Shown here: positions 45,642-55,565 of the stretch, in pieces
Layout of the letters: the number at the start of each line of letters is the position of its first letter
How positions within the stretch are numbered: position 1 is the first letter of the stretch
NCBI RefSeq assembly: GCF_014636935.1
Contig: NZ_BMES01000002.1
Span: 620,001 to 684,000, forward strand
Direction: 5' to 3'
DNA from: Alsobacter metallidurans
GTDB taxonomy: Bacteria > Pseudomonadota > Alphaproteobacteria > Rhizobiales > Beijerinckiaceae
Length of the DNA stretch: 64,000 nt
Translations under genes and position numbers: made by a program
Notes under the pieces: model-generated
What the model saw: only the letters and a program-made list of their open reading frames with translations
Databases searched by the model: none
What the model was told of the DNA's origin: nothing

Positions 45642-46394
45642 ATGCCCAATTCCAACGCTAACGGCCAACGAAAGGCCATGCTGCTGACCGGCGCGAGCCG
45701 CGGCATCGGCCACGCGACCGTGAAGCGGTTCTCCGCCGCGGGCTGGCGCGTTATCACCTGCTCGCGCCACCCCTTCCCGGAGAACTGCCCTTGGGAAATG
45801 GGCCCTGAGGACCACATCCAGCTCGACCTCGCCGACCCCGCCAACACGACGGAGGCGATTGAGGAGGTAAAGAACCGGCTGGAGGGGGGGCGCTTGGACG
45901 CGCTGGTCAACAACGCCGCCATCTCGCCCAAGGGTGAAGGCGGTTCGCGGCTAGGCACCCTCGAAACCTCGGTGGCGGACTGGCAGAAGGTGTTCCAGGT
46001 GAACTTTTTCGCCCCCGTTATGCTGGCGCGCGGGCTGATGAACGAGCTCAAGGCCGCGAAGGGCTCCGTGGTGAACGTCACCTCGATCGCGGGCTCGCGG
46101 GTGCATCCGTTCGCAGGTGCGGCTTATGCGACGTCCAAGGCTGCGCTGGCGGCGCTGACCCGCGAGATGGCGGCCGATTTTGGTCCGCACGAAATTCGCG
46201 TGAACGCCATCTCGCCGGGCGAGATCGACACCGCCATCCTGTCGCCCGGAACGGACAAGATCGTGGCCCAGATTCCATTGCGCCGGCTCGGCACGCCCGA
46301 GGAGGTAGCCAAGGCGATCTACTTCCTGTGCACGGACCAGTCGAGCTATGTCCACGGGGCTGAGATCCACATCAATGGCGGCCAGCACGTCTGA
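45642..46394 (+). CDS. Short-chain dehydrogenase/reductase
   Basis: The 250-residue SDR has TGASRGIGHATVKRFSAAGW, NNAAISPKGEG, and catalytic residues Ser in TSIAGSRVH with YATSKAAL. The Arg in TCSRHPFP after the second strand suggests NADP use. An insertion before the catalytic region (SPKGEGGSRLGTLETSVADW) is typical of a group of alphaproteobacterial SDRs of unknown substrate. It overlaps the Nudix gene by 20 bases, which with the following TIGR02301 gene makes a compact three-gene unit. Confidence 0.88.
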   Translation: MPNSNANGQRKAMLLTGASRGIGHATVKRFSAAGWRVITCSRHPFPENCPWEMGPEDHIQLDLADPANTTEAIEEVKNRLEGGRLDALVNNAAISPKGEGGSRLGTLETSVADWQKVFQVNFFAPVMLARGLMNELKAAKGSVVNVTSIAGSRVHPFAGAAYATSKAALAALTREMAADFGPHEIRVNAISPGEIDTAILSPGTDKIVAQIPLRRLGTPEEVAKAIYFLCTDQSSYVHGAEIHINGGQHV

Positions 46395-46857
46395 CAGCGG
46401 CGGGGCCGAGGTCCCGCAGGCCGATCCCCGCCTCTACCCGTCTCGGCCTTTTCTGGCGGCCAGCGTGGCGGTGTTTCGCGCCGGCAAGGTGCTGCTTGCA
46501 ACGCGCACCAAGCCGCCGGCCGCGACGCTCTTCTCGCTGCCCGGTGGACTGGTGGAGCCCGGCGAAACGCTGGAGCAAGCCGCGCTGCGCGAACTCATGG
46601 AGGAGGTCGGCGTGGTCGCCGAGGTGGTGGGTTTCGTGCGCCACACCGAGGTTATCGAACGAGACCCGGATAACCGCGTCGTGCGGCATTTCGTGATCGC
46701 GACCTTTGCGGCGCGCTGGGTGTCGGGTGAGCCGGCGCCAAGCCCTGAGGCCGGCGAGGTCCTGTTCGCCGAGCCCGGCGCCATTGGCGGGATGGCTGCG
46801 ACCCGCGGCCTGGCGCGGATTGTCGCCGAGGCCGCAGCCGTGCTGGAGGCCGCATGA
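46375..46857 (+). CDS. Nudix hydrolase
   Basis: ATG 46375 (inside the SDR 3' end) gives 160 residues. The Nudix box is intact as GGLVEPGETLEQAALRELME followed by EVGV, matching GX5EX7REUXEEXGU, and the domain starts after SRPFLAASVAVFRAGKVLLA. It hydrolyses a nucleoside-diphosphate-linked compound; length and sequence resemble ADP-ribose/NADH pyrophosphatase-like enzymes but substrate is uncertain. Its stop overlaps the next start (ATGA). Confidence 0.9.
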   Translation: MAASTSDSGGAEVPQADPRLYPSRPFLAASVAVFRAGKVLLATRTKPPAATLFSLPGGLVEPGETLEQAALRELMEEVGVVAEVVGFVRHTEVIERDPDNRVVRHFVIATFAARWVSGEPAPSPEAGEVLFAEPGAIGGMAATRGLARIVAEAAAVLEAA

Positions 46858-47453
46858 CGAAGCAAAAGCGCATCGCCGCCACCATGCTGGCGCTGGCTGG
46901 GGCGACCGTCGTGGCGGAGCCAGCCGCCGCACAATTCTACTGGCCGTGGGAAACGCCGCCCAGGCCGGCGCCGCAAATCATCATCCAGCGTCCGCCCCGG
47001 CATCTGCCGCCCGCGGCCTCGCCCGCGCAGAGATCGCACCCCCGACCGGGGGCCCGCGGCGATCAGGCGACGCGCCCGCCGAAGCCGGCCGACGCGAAGC
47101 CAGCGGAACAAAAGCCCACCGAGGCCGCCCAGCCCGCGCCCGAGGGGCCGCCGCCGCCCTACGAGCCGCAGATGCTGCGCCTGTCCGAACTCATGGGTGC
47201 GCTGGCCTTTCTCCATCCGCTCTGCGGCGGCGAAGGCGAGGCCGAGTGGCGCGGCCGCATGACGGCGCTGATCAACGCCGAAGCGCCCCCGCCCCAGCGC
47301 CGCGAGCGACTGGCCGGGGCCTACAACCGCGGCTATCGCGAGTATTCGGTGACATATCGGCGCTGCACGCCGGCGGCCGAGACCATCATCAGCCGCAGCC
47401 TCAACGAGGGCGGGCGGCTGACGCGGGAGCTCGCCGGGCGCTTTGGCGGCTGA
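46854..47453 (+). CDS. TIGR02301 family exported protein
   Basis: The 199-residue protein has a signal peptide (MLALAGATVVAEPAAAQ), a Pro-rich linker (about residues 30-105) and the conserved C-terminal domain starting PYEPQMLRLSELMGALAFLH, with LCGGEGEAEWRGRMTALINA and YNRGYREYSVTYRRC; two cysteines may form a disulfide. The family is restricted to alphaproteobacteria and has no assigned function. It is coupled to the Nudix gene by a 4-base overlap (SD TGGAGG). Confidence 0.85.
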   Translation: MTKQKRIAATMLALAGATVVAEPAAAQFYWPWETPPRPAPQIIIQRPPRHLPPAASPAQRSHPRPGARGDQATRPPKPADAKPAEQKPTEAAQPAPEGPPPPYEPQMLRLSELMGALAFLHPLCGGEGEAEWRGRMTALINAEAPPPQRRERLAGAYNRGYREYSVTYRRCTPAAETIISRSLNEGGRLTRELAGRFGG

Positions 47454-47466
47454 GTCGCTGCAACTG

Positions 47467-48966
47467 CTAGTCCGCCTCCCGTGCGAAATACGCTCGGAGC
47501 ACGCCCGGAAGCGCCTCCGGCAGGTCTTCGGCGATCAGACCGGGGCCGATCGCCCGCCCCGCCTCTGCGTGCAGCCATACGGCCGCGCAGGCGGCTTCGA
47601 AGGCCGGGACCGACTGCGCCAGCAATCCCCCCGCAATTCCGGCGAGGCAATCGCCCGAACCCGCCGTACCGAGCCAGGGCGTCCCGTTGGCGTTGATCGC
47701 CGCCCGGCCATCGGGCGCGGCGATCACCGTGTCCGCGCCTTTCAGCACGACGACCGCTCCGAGGGTGGCGGCGGCGCGGCGCGCGGCGGCGAGTTTCGAT
47801 TCCGCGCCAACGATGTCGGGCTGATTGCTGAACAACCGCGCGAACTCGCCCGCATGCGGCGTTATGACCACGCCGCGCTCTGGGCGGGAGCTGACGAGCG
47901 CAGCCAGCGCCTGCGCGTCGCCCTCGTGGCTCGTGAGCGCATCCGCATCCAGCACCGCATGCGCGCCGGACCGCAGCGCCGCCGTTGCCATATCTCGCGT
48001 TTCGGCGCCCACACCCAGCGCGGGGCCGAGCACCACGGCGTTACGGCGCTTGTCGGCCAGCAGCCCGGCCAAACCCTCCGCGCCCTCGTATCGGCGCACC
48101 ATCACGGCCGTGAGCGCCGCCGCGTGGATTGGCAGCGCCTCACCGGGCGACGCCACCGTGACGAGCCCTGCCCCGATACGGAGAGCCGCCCGGGCCGCGA
48201 GCCGCGGCGCGCCGGCGCCCTCGATCCCGCCCGAAACCACCACCGCGTGCCCGCGGCCATATTTGTGGCCCTCCTCGTCCGGCGCGCGAAACGCCGCGCC
48301 GAACACGCCCGGCCCGTTGCGCCGCGCCAGCGGGCGGATCGCGTCGAGCACGGACGCGGGGATGCCGATGTCGGCGACCCGCACCGGGCCACACAGGCGT
48401 CGACCGGGGTAAAGCAGATGCCCGGGCTTCAGTCGGAAGAACGTCACCGTCTCGGAGGCCCGCACCGCCGCGCCGCGCACCTGGCCGGTGTTTCCGTCCA
48501 GCCCCGAAGGCACGTCCACCGCGACCACCGGCCGGCCCGACGCATTGATGCGCTCAACCAGCGCCAGCGCGTCAGCTTCGATAACCCGCACCAGACCTGC
48601 GCCGAACATAGCGTCGACCACCACGTCGGCGGCGGCGGGATTGCAGTCCCGCGCCGCCCCGACCGCCCCGCTCCACTTGGCCGCTGCGCCCGCTGCGTCG
48701 CCCTTCAGCGCGGCGCGGTCGCCCAACAGGGCGACCTCCACCCGGTAGCCCCGCGCCGCCAGCACGCGCGCCGCCACAAAGCCGTCGCCGCCATTGTTGC
48801 CTGGCCCGCAAACCACGAGCACCCGCGCACCGGTCGGCCTCGCCCGGCAGACCGCGTCCGCCACGGCCGCACCGGCGCGGTCCATGAGAGTCGCGCCCGA
48901 AAAGCCCGCCGCGCCGGAGAGCCTGTCGGCCTCGCCCATCTCGCTGGTTGTGAGAAGCTCGTCCAT
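47467..48966 (-). CDS. nnrDE: Bifunctional NAD(P)HX repair enzyme (epimerase plus ADP-dependent dehydratase)
   Basis: The 499-residue fusion repairs hydrated NADH/NADPH. The N-terminal YjeF_N epimerase domain (about 1-210) has the phosphate-binding CGPGNNGGDGFVAARVLAAR and VAVDVPSGLDGNTGQ; the C-terminal ribokinase-like dehydratase domain (about 230-495) has GHAVVVSGG, VITPHAGEFARLFS and the motif TAGSGDCLAGIAGGLLAQ with catalytic Asp. It is convergent with the TIGR02301 gene (13-base gap) and divergent from glnB. Confidence 0.95.
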   Translation of the reverse strand: MDELLTTSEMGEADRLSGAAGFSGATLMDRAGAAVADAVCRARPTGARVLVVCGPGNNGGDGFVAARVLAARGYRVEVALLGDRAALKGDAAGAAAKWSGAVGAARDCNPAAADVVVDAMFGAGLVRVIEADALALVERINASGRPVVAVDVPSGLDGNTGQVRGAAVRASETVTFFRLKPGHLLYPGRRLCGPVRVADIGIPASVLDAIRPLARRNGPGVFGAAFRAPDEEGHKYGRGHAVVVSGGIEGAGAPRLAARAALRIGAGLVTVASPGEALPIHAAALTAVMVRRYEGAEGLAGLLADKRRNAVVLGPALGVGAETRDMATAALRSGAHAVLDADALTSHEGDAQALAALVSSRPERGVVITPHAGEFARLFSNQPDIVGAESKLAAARRAAATLGAVVVLKGADTVIAAPDGRAAINANGTPWLGTAGSGDCLAGIAGGLLAQSVPAFEAACAAVWLHAEAGRAIGPGLIAEDLPEALPGVLRAYFAREAD

Positions 48967-49510
<544 letters not shown>

Positions 49511-49593
49511 TCCGCCCCAACGTCCCCGCCCCCTCGAATTCCGCCTGACCTCGCGAGACCCCGCGTCCCGCTCTCCAGAAGAGGAAACGACCC

Positions 49594-51003
49594 ATGAAGA
49601 CCGCCAAGGATGTCCTGAAGGCGATCAAGGACAACGACGTGAAGTACGTCGACTTCCGGTTCACTGACCCGCGCGGCAAGTGGCAGCACGTCACCTTCGA
49701 CGTCTCGATGGTGGACGAGGAGATCTTCGCCGAAGGCACCATGTTCGACGGCTCGTCCATCGCCGGCTGGAAGGCGATCAACGAGTCCGACATGACCCTG
49801 ATGCCGGATCCGGCCACCGCCCAGATGGACCCCTTCTTCGCGGCCTCCACGATGTCAATCGTCTGCGACATCCTCGAGCCGACCACGGGCGAGCCCTACC
49901 CGCGCGATCCGCGCGGCATCGCCAAGAAGGCCGAGGCCTACCTGCAGTCCATCGGCGTGGGCGACACCATCTTCGTCGGCCCCGAGGCAGAGTTCTTCGT
50001 GTTCGACGACGTCCGCTTCTCGTCCGAACCCTACAACACGGGCTTCAAGCTCGACTCGATCGAGCTGCCGACCAACGGCGACACCGAATATGAGGGCGGC
50101 AACCTCGGCCACCGCATCGCCACCAAGGGCGGCTACTTTCCGGTTCCCCCGCAGGACAGCGCCCAGGACATGCGCGGCGAGATGCTGGCCGCCATGGCGG
50201 CGATGGGCGTCAAAGTCGAAAAGCACCATCACGAGGTCGCTTCCGCCCAGCATGAGCTCGGCATGAAGTTCGACACGCTGACGTTGATGGCCGACCAGAT
50301 GCAGATCTACAAGTACTGCATCCACAACGTCGCGCAGAGCTACGGCAAAACGGCGACGTTCATGCCCAAGCCCATTTTCGGCGACAACGGCTCGGGCATG
50401 CATGTGCACCAGTCGATCTGGAAGGGCGGCAAGCCGCTGTTCGCGGGCAACAAGTACGCCGACCTCTCGCAGGAGTGCCTTTACTACATCGGCGGCATCA
50501 TCAAGCACGCCAAGGCGCTGAACGCCTTCACCAACCCGTCGACCAACTCCTACAAGCGCCTGGTCCCGGGCTACGAGGCCCCTGTGCTGCTGGCCTACTC
50601 GGCCCGGAACCGCTCCGCCTCCTGCCGCATCCCCTACACGTCCTCGCCCAAGGCCAAGCGCGTCGAGGTGCGCTTCCCCGACCCGATGGCGAACCCCTAC
50701 CTCGCCTTCGCGGCCATGCTGATGGCCGGCCTCGACGGCATCCAGAACAAGATCGATCCGGGCGCGGCCATGGACAAGGATCTGTACGACCTGCCCCCGC
50801 GCGAGTTGAAGAAGATCCCGACCGTCTGCGGCTCGCTCCGCGAGGCGCTGGCCAACCTCGACAAGGACCGCACGTTCCTGAAGGCCGGCGGCGTCTTCAA
50901 CGACGACTTCATCGACAGCTACATCGAGTTGAAGATGCAGGACGTCATGAAGTTCGAGATGACCCCGCACCCGGTCGAGTTCTCGATGTACTACTCGTAC
51001 TGA
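49594..51003 (+). CDS. glnA: Glutamine synthetase type I
   Basis: The 469-residue GSI makes glutamine from glutamate, ammonia and ATP. Visible family blocks: [70 protein letters not shown] and the adenylylation site Tyr398 in KDLYDLPP, so activity is under GlnE and PII control. The start has AGAGGAAA upstream. A strong terminator at 51045-51070 follows. Confidence 0.98.
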   Translation: MKTAKDVLKAIKDNDVKYVDFRFTDPRGKWQHVTFDVSMVDEEIFAEGTMFDGSSIAGWKAINESDMTLMPDPATAQMDPFFAASTMSIVCDILEPTTGEPYPRDPRGIAKKAEAYLQSIGVGDTIFVGPEAEFFVFDDVRFSSEPYNTGFKLDSIELPTNGDTEYEGGNLGHRIATKGGYFPVPPQDSAQDMRGEMLAAMAAMGVKVEKHHHEVASAQHELGMKFDTLTLMADQMQIYKYCIHNVAQSYGKTATFMPKPIFGDNGSGMHVHQSIWKGGKPLFAGNKYADLSQECLYYIGGIIKHAKALNAFTNPSTNSYKRLVPGYEAPVLLAYSARNRSASCRIPYTSSPKAKRVEVRFPDPMANPYLAFAAMLMAGLDGIQNKIDPGAAMDKDLYDLPPRELKKIPTVCGSLREALANLDKDRTFLKAGGVFNDDFIDSYIELKMQDVMKFEMTPHPVEFSMYYSY

Positions 51004-51044
51004 GGCTGAACGGCGGCTCCGGCCGCCGCTCAACCACACTCGCG

Positions 51045-51070
51045 ACGGGGCGCCTCAGAGCGCCCCGTTT
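51045..51070 (+). terminator. Intrinsic terminator of glnA
   Basis: A perfect 9-pair stem ACGGGGCGC/GCGCCCCGT (51045-51053 and 51060-51068) with loop CTCAGA is followed by TTTGCATTT. An upstream hairpin CGGCGGC-TCCG-GCCGCCG (51011-51028) lies just after the glnA stop. Confidence 0.8.
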
Positions 51071-51086
51071 GCATTTGAGCAGCGCG

Positions 51087-51287
51087 TCACGCGCCGAGCT
51101 GTCTCGCGAGCCAGCCGGCGAGACCGACTACCACGGCGGCAGCGGCGCCCACGACCCAGCGCTGGTCCGACTTCGGCCTGCGGCGGGCACCCGCCAGCGC
51201 GGCGTGCTCGTCGAACGCAAAGGCGGCGCCCGCCACGGCGGCGACATGGTCCAGGGATACGGAACGGGGAGGCGCGGTCTTGATCAT
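51087..51287 (-). CDS. Small protein with C-terminal membrane helix, hypothetical
   Basis: A 66-residue frame from ATG 51285-51287 encodes a polar N-terminal half and one hydrophobic segment near the end (WVVGAAAAVVVGLAGWLAR). I do not recognise a family. It is convergent with glnA and sits 142 bases from parE in opposite direction. No strong SD is seen, so it could be spurious, although the membrane segment is coherent. Confidence 0.45.
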   Translation of the reverse strand: MIKTAPPRSVSLDHVAAVAGAAFAFDEHAALAGARRRPKSDQRWVVGAAAAVVVGLAGWLARQLGA

Positions 51288-51429
51288 GGGATCGAACCTA
51301 ACCAGCCTTGGTTAACACCTGGATGACAGGACGTTGGCGGTGGACGAACGTTTCCGGTCCGTTCCGCTGGCGCCCATCCGCGTGCCATACTAGAGGCAGA
51401 GCGAATCAGCGTAAGGCGGCGGAAGCGGC

Positions 51430-53529
51430 ATGGCGAACACAGGCGATCTTTTCGGCGGCGGCGCGGCGCGCAAGCTCCCCGACGGCGACGCCGGGCCTGA
51501 GGCCGGGCCGGTCGGCGGGAAAGCCGTTGGCAAGGCCGCTCGTAAACCGGAACTGGCCGCCGTGCCGACCCAGGGCACGCCTGGCGAGGCCGGCTATACG
51601 GCCTCGTCGATCGAAGTGCTGGAAGGGCTGGAGCCGGTCCGCCGGCGCCCCGGCATGTATATCGGCGGCACGGACGAGAAGGCCTACCACCATCTTTTCG
51701 CCGAGGTGATCGACAACTGCATGGACGAGGCCGTGGCCGGCCACGCCACCTTCATCGAGGTCTCGCTAGGCGAGGACGGCACGCTCACGGTCACGGACAA
51801 CGGCCGCGGCATCCCTATTGACCCGCATCCCAAGTTCCCGGGCAAGTCGGCGCTCGAAGTGATCATGACCACGCTGCATGCCGGCGGTAAGTTCGATTCC
51901 AAGGTCTACGAGACCTCCGGCGGCCTGCATGGCGTCGGCATCTCGGTGGTGAATGCGCTCTCGGACCGTCTCGAGGTGGAGGTGGCGCGCGGCCAGGTTC
52001 TATACCGGCAGGTGTTCTCGCGCGGCCATGCGCTTGGCGGCATCGAGAAGGTCGGCGAAGTCCGCAACCGGCGCGGCACCAAGATCAGCTTCCACCCGGA
52101 CGCCCAGATCTTCGGCGAGGAGGCCCGCTTCTCACCCCGCCGCCTGTTCAAAATGGCGCGGTCCAAGGCCTACCTGTTCGGCGGCGTCGAGATCCGCTGG
52201 TCGTGCGCGCCCGCGCTGCTGGACGGAACTGATAAAGTGCCCCCGGAGGCGGTGTTCCGCTTTCCGGCCGGCCTGAAGGATTATCTGGCCCGTGAGATCG
52301 AGGGCAAGACCACGGTTACGGAGCAGATTTTCGCCGGCAAGGTGGAAAAGCCCGGCGGCCATGGCTCACTCGAGTGGGCAGTCAGCTGGCTCGGACCGGG
52401 CGAAGACGGCTTCGTCAGCTCGTACTGCAACACCATTCCGACGCCGGAAGGCGGGACGCATGAGTCCGGCTTGCGCATTGCGCTGTTGCGGGCGCTCAAG
52501 GATCACGCCGAGCGCATCAACCAGGGCAAGCGCGCCGCAACGCTCACCACAGACGACGTCATGCTGTCGTGCGCCGCGATGCTGTCGGTTTTCATCCGCG
52601 AGCCCGAGTTCCAGGGCCAGACCAAGGACAAGCTCGCGACGCTGGAAGCCTCGCGCATCGTCGAGAACGTCGTGCGCGACGCGTTCGACCACTGGCTCGC
52701 GGCCGCGCCCGCGCAGGCCACCAAGCTGCTCGACTGGTCGGTGGAGCGCGCCGAGGAGCGCATTCGCCGGCGCGCCGAAAAAGAGATCCTGCGCAAAACG
52801 CCGGTGCGCAAGCTGCGCCTTCCGGGCAAGCTCGCCGACTGCACGGCCGCGGGCGCGGCCGGCTCCGAGATCTTTATCGTCGAGGGCGACTCGGCCGGCG
52901 GCTCCGCCAAGCAGGCTCGCGACCGCAAGACGCAGGCCGTGCTGCCGCTGCGCGGCAAGATCCTCAACGTCGCCAACGCCACACGCGACAAGCTCTCGCA
53001 AAACCAGCAGCTCTCGGATCTGATCCAGGCGCTCGGCTGCGGCTCCGGCGCCCACTTCAAGGACGAGGACCTTCGCTACGAGAAGGTCGTGATCATGACC
53101 GACGCCGACGTGGACGGCGCCCACATCGCCTCGCTGCTGATCACCTTCTTCTACCGCCTCACCCCGCGCCTGATCGACAACGGCCATCTCTACCTGGCCG
53201 TGCCGCCGCTCTACCGGCTCACGCATGGCGGCAAGACCGTCTACGCCCGGGACGACGCTCACAAGGCGGAGCTGCTGCGCACGGCTTTCAAGGGCAAGGC
53301 GAACGTGGAGGTCGGCCGCTTCAAGGGCCTTGGCGAGATGATGCCGGCGCAGCTCAAGGAAACAACCATGGATCCGGCGCGCCGCACGCTGCTGCAGGTC
53401 CGCGTGGTGTCGGAGGACCGGCCCGACACCTCCGACGCGGTGGAGCGCCTGATGGGCAACAAGCCCGAGGCGCGCTTTGCTTTCATCCAGGAGCGGGCCG
53501 CCTTCGCGACCGAACTGGTGGATATCTGA
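51430..53529 (+). CDS. parE: DNA topoisomerase IV subunit B
   Basis: ParE is the ATPase subunit of topoisomerase IV, needed for chromosome decatenation. After a variable N-terminal 45 residues the 699-residue protein has the GHKL ATPase motifs (VIDNCMDEAVAG, DNGRGIPIDPHPK, SGGLHGVGISVVNALSDRLE), the transducer domain, and the TOPRIM domain with EGDSAGGSAKQARDRKTQAV, LPLRGKILNV and MTDADVDGAHI. Length below 700 and the RDRKTQAVLPLRGKILN form favour ParE over GyrB. It is a single gene with weak upstream GGAAG. Confidence 0.95.
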   Translation: MANTGDLFGGGAARKLPDGDAGPEAGPVGGKAVGKAARKPELAAVPTQGTPGEAGYTASSIEVLEGLEPVRRRPGMYIGGTDEKAYHHLFAEVIDNCMDEAVAGHATFIEVSLGEDGTLTVTDNGRGIPIDPHPKFPGKSALEVIMTTLHAGGKFDSKVYETSGGLHGVGISVVNALSDRLEVEVARGQVLYRQVFSRGHALGGIEKVGEVRNRRGTKISFHPDAQIFGEEARFSPRRLFKMARSKAYLFGGVEIRWSCAPALLDGTDKVPPEAVFRFPAGLKDYLAREIEGKTTVTEQIFAGKVEKPGGHGSLEWAVSWLGPGEDGFVSSYCNTIPTPEGGTHESGLRIALLRALKDHAERINQGKRAATLTTDDVMLSCAAMLSVFIREPEFQGQTKDKLATLEASRIVENVVRDAFDHWLAAAPAQATKLLDWSVERAEERIRRRAEKEILRKTPVRKLRLPGKLADCTAAGAAGSEIFIVEGDSAGGSAKQARDRKTQAVLPLRGKILNVANATRDKLSQNQQLSDLIQALGCGSGAHFKDEDLRYEKVVIMTDADVDGAHIASLLITFFYRLTPRLIDNGHLYLAVPPLYRLTHGGKTVYARDDAHKAELLRTAFKGKANVEVGRFKGLGEMMPAQLKETTMDPARRTLLQVRVVSEDRPDTSDAVERLMGNKPEARFAFIQERAAFATELVDI

Positions 53530-53745
53530 AACAGGGACCGAGCCTCTCGAAGCGGCGCCGTTCGACATTGTCGCCAGACGTTCCGGAAAGCTCGCCCGCT
53601 CCGCCCTATGCACTGACGATTCCGCGAAGGCGTTACAAGAAGTTCATGTCGCAGCCACGTTGAAGTTACGCCCGGCGGCCTACATCCCAAAGCACAGGCC
53701 GGCTATCCCCCGCAGGCGCCTGGGTTTCGAGCACGAGAGGCGATC

Positions 53746-54282
53746 ATGGGGACCATTCCGCACCCGCAATCCTACGACGCGCTGTCGCGGTTCTTTCATT
53801 GGACAATGGCCGGGCTGATCCTGGTCGTCTTTTCGATGGGGCTCACCGTGGATGTGCTGCCGCGGGCGATGGAACAAACCTACGTCAACCTTCACATGGT
53901 GCTGGGGACGTTGATCCTCGCACTCTACGCCGCGCGCCTCGCCTGGCGCTTTCGCCACAAGCCGCCCCCTGCCGACCCCACGCTGGGGCGATTCATCGAC
54001 GTCACGTCGCGGTGGGGACATGTCGGGCTATGGGCGCTGATGCTGGCCGTTCCGTTGATCGGCATTGCGGTGATCTTTTGGCGCGGTCGCGGCATCGACT
54101 TCTACCTGTTCCAGATCCCCTCGCCGCTGGCGGCCAATCGCGCCGTGGCGCGCCCGATGAAGGAGGCGCATGAGCTCGCCGCCTATGCGCTTGTGGGGCT
54201 GGCCGCCCTCCACGCCGCAGCGGCGCTGTGGCACCACTTCATCCGCCGCGATGGCGTGCTGCGCCGCATGCTGCCGGAGTGA
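53746..54282 (+). CDS. Cytochrome b561 family protein
   Basis: The 178-residue membrane protein has four hydrophobic segments and His residues in the b561 pattern: ALSRFFHWTMAGLILVVF, YVNLHMVLGTLILALYAARL, and KEAHELAAYALVGLAALHAA. These ligate two b hemes in the inner membrane for electron transfer between quinol and periplasmic or superoxide partners. ATG 53746 follows GAGAGG. It is an isolated gene downstream of parE (216-base gap). Confidence 0.92.
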   Translation: MGTIPHPQSYDALSRFFHWTMAGLILVVFSMGLTVDVLPRAMEQTYVNLHMVLGTLILALYAARLAWRFRHKPPPADPTLGRFIDVTSRWGHVGLWALMLAVPLIGIAVIFWRGRGIDFYLFQIPSPLAANRAVARPMKEAHELAAYALVGLAALHAAAALWHHFIRRDGVLRRMLPE

Positions 54283-54363
54283 ATTGCCAGGGCAACGCTT
54301 GGTTAACCATGCCGGCGTAAAATCCCTGCACGAGCCGTTCGGCGCGCGCAGGGGACTTTCGCG

Positions 54364-54615
54364 ATGTTTGGAGGATCAGGGGGCCGGCTGTTTGGGGCGA
54401 CGCTCCTGGGGTCCGCCGTTCTCACCGCAGCCTCGGTGGGAGCCGTTCAATACTTCGCAAACAACGCCACCGCGCCCGTTCAGGTCGCCCGCGCGGCGCC
54501 CGTGAAGCAGTCGATCGCAGGGCTGAAATCGGTGCTCGACCCCCTCACCACCGGGTCGGTGCAGCGCAACGCCTCGATCATCCTCGATCCCTGCACGGGA
54601 GCGCGCAAGAACTAG
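54364..54615 (+). CDS. Small exported or membrane-anchored hypothetical protein
   Basis: The 83-residue protein starts with a hydrophobic segment (GATLLGSAVLTAASVGAVQY) that could be a signal anchor or signal peptide, and ends with a single Cys in ILDPCTGARKN. It has GGGGA upstream with long spacing. I do not recognise a family. It ends in a 4-base overlap with the convergent hydrolase gene. Confidence 0.6.
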   Translation: MFGGSGGRLFGATLLGSAVLTAASVGAVQYFANNATAPVQVARAAPVKQSIAGLKSVLDPLTTGSVQRNASIILDPCTGARKN

Positions 54616-55367
54616 CGTTCGCTGGCGAGAGCGGCGGCGTGCGCGCGGTCATCCGGAGTGTCCTCATCCGGAATTCGCGCAAGCCAGGCGGTCAACGCGT
54701 CAAGAACGTGCTCTGGCTGCTCCAGGCTGCTGAGGTGGCCTGATTGAGGCACCACCACCAGCTCGGCGTCAGGCAGCAGCCCGTGCATCTCCTCCGCCTG
54801 GACGAGCGGCGTAATCGCGTCCTGTTCACCGACGAGCACCAGAGCGGGCTGTGTGACGTTCTTCAGGAACGGACGCGAATCCATGCGGCCGATGATGGCC
54901 CGCTGCTGGCGCATGAACGCCGTCGGACCCACCTCCAGCATCATCTCCCAGACAATCGCCTCAAGGGCGGCGTCGCCGATGCGGTCCGGGTGGACGAGCC
55001 TCGGCCAGAGCGCCCGGTGGACGTCCTCGAAGGCGCCGGTCTCGGCCATGTCGACCAGTTGCAGCCGGCGCTGCACCGCCTCCTCGGCGTCGGGCCGCGC
55101 GTTGGTGTCCATCAGGGCCACGCCGGCGACCCGGTGCGGTGCGAGCCGCAGCAACTCCAGCGCCACGTAGCCGCCCATGGAGAGACCCGCGAGCGCAAAA
55201 CGCGCCGGAGCGTCTGCCAGGAGCCGCCCTGCCATGGCCGAGATGGTAGCGTCCTGCGTGGTGTCGGCGAAGATCACCGGGCGCCCCTCACGCAAACGCT
55301 CAGCCTGCGGGCCGAACAGTGCCGCGGTGCAGTTCAGGCCGGGAATGAAGACCAGGGGGGTGGTCAT
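54612..55367 (-). CDS. Alpha/beta hydrolase
   Basis: The 251-residue protein has the alpha/beta hydrolase fold: VFIPGLNCTAALFGPQ with the oxyanion hole, nucleophile elbow GLSMGG (Ser), acid Asp in VLVGEQDAITPLVQAEEM and catalytic His in VVPQSGHLSSLEQPE. The pattern resembles 3-oxoadipate enol-lactonase and related esterases of the family; no pathway neighbours support a specific substrate. Convergent with the small gene at 54364-54615 and divergent from the helicase gene. Confidence 0.85.
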   Translation of the reverse strand: MTTPLVFIPGLNCTAALFGPQAERLREGRPVIFADTTQDATISAMAGRLLADAPARFALAGLSMGGYVALELLRLAPHRVAGVALMDTNARPDAEEAVQRRLQLVDMAETGAFEDVHRALWPRLVHPDRIGDAALEAIVWEMMLEVGPTAFMRQQRAIIGRMDSRPFLKNVTQPALVLVGEQDAITPLVQAEEMHGLLPDAELVVVPQSGHLSSLEQPEHVLDALTAWLARIPDEDTPDDRAHAAALASER

Positions 55368-55426
55368 GTGCAGGCGGATCCTTGATCTTTCTGGCGCTTT
55401 GGGAAGGGGCGCGGACGATTACCGAA

Positions 55427-55454
55427 TTGACTCGATTCGAAATAGCTCTATGTA
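55427..55454 (+). promoter_or_regulatory. Candidate promoter of the DEAD-box helicase gene
   Basis: TTGACT (55427-55432) and TATGTA (55449-55454) are separated by 16 bases in a locally AT-rich stretch. A start near 55461 would leave a leader of about 105 bases before the helicase ATG (55566), as is common for cold-regulated helicase genes. Confidence 0.55.
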
Positions 55455-55565
55455 TCGCCTCATCCTTTGCGGGACGGCCTGCGACTTGGCTTCGACGCAT
55501 CTGTCGCGCCGTTCCCCATCAACGCGCAACTGCGTCGATCGCCGCGCCGTGAGGCGGCCTGAAGA

